From positions 1-14,707 of the forward strand of contig JAPPKD010000088.1 in the NCBI GenBank assembly GCA_028820215.1: a DNA stretch of 14,707 bases, in the 5' to 3' direction. A program made the translations under genes and the position numbers. Each line of letters starts with the position of its first letter. Position 1 is the stretch's first letter. The stretch comes from Spirochaetaceae bacterium (GTDB lineage: Bacteria; Spirochaetota; Spirochaetia; SZUA-6; Bin103). This document shows, one piece after another, positions 14,090-14,707 of the stretch. Under the pieces are notes generated by a model. That model searched no databases, was not told where the DNA came from, and was given only the letters and a program-made list of their open reading frames with translations.

Positions 14090-14148
14090 CACGAGTCGTC
14101 GGCGGTGCGCCATCTCTGCCACGGGCCGGCTCCGTAGCGCGCCGATAC

Positions 14149-14177
14149 TTGTGCGCTTCGATGTAAGACGATAGGTT
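14149..14177 (+). promoter_or_regulatory. Candidate promoter of the AbrB/PIN module (leaderless)
   Basis: TTGTGC (14149-14154) and TAGGTT (14172-14177) are separated by exactly 17 bases. Six bases then lead to the GTG at 14184, so transcription would start on the start codon. This is the best two-box promoter match in the window. The antitoxin it drives would be expected to bind over it. Confidence 0.42.
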
Positions 14178-14183
14178 ACTCGA

Positions 14184-14429
14184 GTGAAGGCGACGGTCTC
14201 CTCGAAGGGACAGATCGTATTGCCGGCTGAGTATCGCCATCGGGATCGGATCGAGCCCGGCCAGGAGTTCGAGATCGAGCGCCAGGCCGCCGGGGTGTAC
14301 CGCCTCACCGCAAGCGAATCGCCCAAGAACCGGGGTCTGGTCGACCTGCTGCTTACATGCCCGGAGAAGGATTGGTTCGTGCCGATCCCTTCCGAATCGA
14401 CCGACCGGATCACGCCCCCCGATTGGTGA
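14184..14429 (+). CDS. AbrB/MazE-type (SpoVT-AbrB) antitoxin
   Basis: This 81-residue protein has the swapped-hairpin AbrB DNA-binding domain at its N-terminus: KATVSSKGQIVLPAEYR (2-18), then IEPGQEFEIERQ (23-34) and YRLTAS (39-44). The C-terminal tail, GLVDLLLTCPEKDWFVPIPSESTD (51-74), is a typical VapB toxin-binding segment. It pairs with the PIN toxin seven bases downstream. The start is GTG 14184; upstream AGG is a poor ribosome binding site, while the -10-like TAGGTT six bases away suggests a leaderless message. It should be autoregulatory by family analogy. Confidence 0.9.
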   Translation: MKATVSSKGQIVLPAEYRHRDRIEPGQEFEIERQAAGVYRLTASESPKNRGLVDLLLTCPEKDWFVPIPSESTDRITPPDW

Positions 14430-14436
14430 GCCGACG

Positions 14437-14707
14437 ATGGCGCGATTCCTGGTGGACGCGAACGTGCTGTCGGAAGCTACCAAGAAAGTGCCCAACCCGC
14501 TGGTGGTCAATTGGTTGCGGCGTAATGAGCGCCTCATGGCCGTCGATCCGGTGATCCTGGGCGAAATCCGGTTCGGCATCCTGTTGCTGCCGGACGGGCG
14601 GCGACGTCAACGCCTTGAAGGGTGGTTCAACAAGATCGTGCGTCGGATTGAATGTCAGTGCCCGCGATCTGGTGGTGGAAAAAGGCTGAGATTCCCGCTT
14701 TGCTGTA
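14437..14707 (+). CDS. PIN-domain toxin (FitB/VapC type), cut by window edge
   Basis: The frame opens at ATG 14437, seven bases after the antitoxin stop, and stays open to the window edge (90 codons). The N-terminus is canonical VapC: FLVDANVLSEATK with Asp7 and Glu13, then VDPVILGEIRFGI (36-48, Glu43), LLPDGRRRQRLEGWFNK and RRIEC. After residue ~71 the family usually continues with a short W-DA-TG-WA-LL stretch. Here the frame gives CPRSGGGKRLRFPLCC, which does not fit. A +1 shift would give a W-rich reading (AIWWWKKAEIP), so a frameshift near 14660 or an unusual C-terminus is possible. The later acidic PIN residues lie beyond the window. Confidence 0.8.
   Translation, partial: MARFLVDANVLSEATKKVPNPLVVNWLRRNERLMAVDPVILGEIRFGILLLPDGRRRQRLEGWFNKIVRRIECQCPRSGGGKRLRFPLCC

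Noticed and set aside
13904..14413. Minus-strand reading frame of 169 codons opposite the AbrB antitoxin and the ATPase remnant
   Set aside because: It is the antisense of a clear AbrB gene and a clear remnant, with serine/arginine-rich low-complexity content typical of a shadow.

Overview
The window is about 14.7 kb of GC-rich bacterial DNA. It contains dense, mostly high-GC core genes (roughly two thirds G+C by eye), broken up by lower-GC accessory stretches at about 200-1000, 6550-7900 and 13800-14200. A YchF GTPase, a RarA ATPase fused to a methyltransferase-like domain, two sugar-isomerase TIM barrels, a DeoR-type regulator and several PIN toxin modules suit an environmental, high-GC bacterium with a sugar-oriented metabolism. 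A spirochaete or another metagenome-derived lineage would fit, but I cannot assign the taxon from sequence alone. No rRNA, CRISPR array or prophage is visible.

Left region (1-2433): the N-terminus of an IS66-type transposase runs off the left edge. Next come a possible insertion-sequence end, an orphan membrane-anchored protein, an intergenic stretch and a tRNA-like sequence with unusual features. A 3' remnant of a CehA/McbA-type metallohydrolase follows, and four bases after it begins a DeoR-family regulator broken by a +1 frameshift. This looks like a decaying operon beside mobile DNA.

Central region (2462-6457): a sugar phosphate isomerase/epimerase is divergent from the RarA fusion. The fusion overlaps tail-to-tail with a glycosyltransferase of the GTDC1 / tRNA-queuosine mannosyltransferase type (DUF3524).

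Region 6624-9532: an overlapping two-gene unit encodes a 262-residue uncharacterised protein and a PIN-domain nuclease, which I read as a non-standard toxin-antitoxin-like pair. A convergent NUDIX hydrolase and the housekeeping gene ychF follow.

Region 9529-13128: a second isomerase-like TIM barrel and an ABC exporter half-transporter lie on the minus strand. An amidohydrolase-2 family lactonase/hydrolase is divergent from the exporter.

Right region (13151-14707): an RHH/PIN module, a 3' remnant of an AAA/DUF4143-type ATPase, and an AbrB-type antitoxin with a PIN toxin cut by the window edge. The window thus has three PIN-based modules, two orphan 3' gene remnants and one frameshifted regulator, which marks its flanks as high-turnover sites.

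A cross-cutting pattern is that five genes have a TANNNT hexamer 5-9 bases before the start codon and no usable Shine-Dalgarno site. This suggests that leaderless transcripts are common in this organism.
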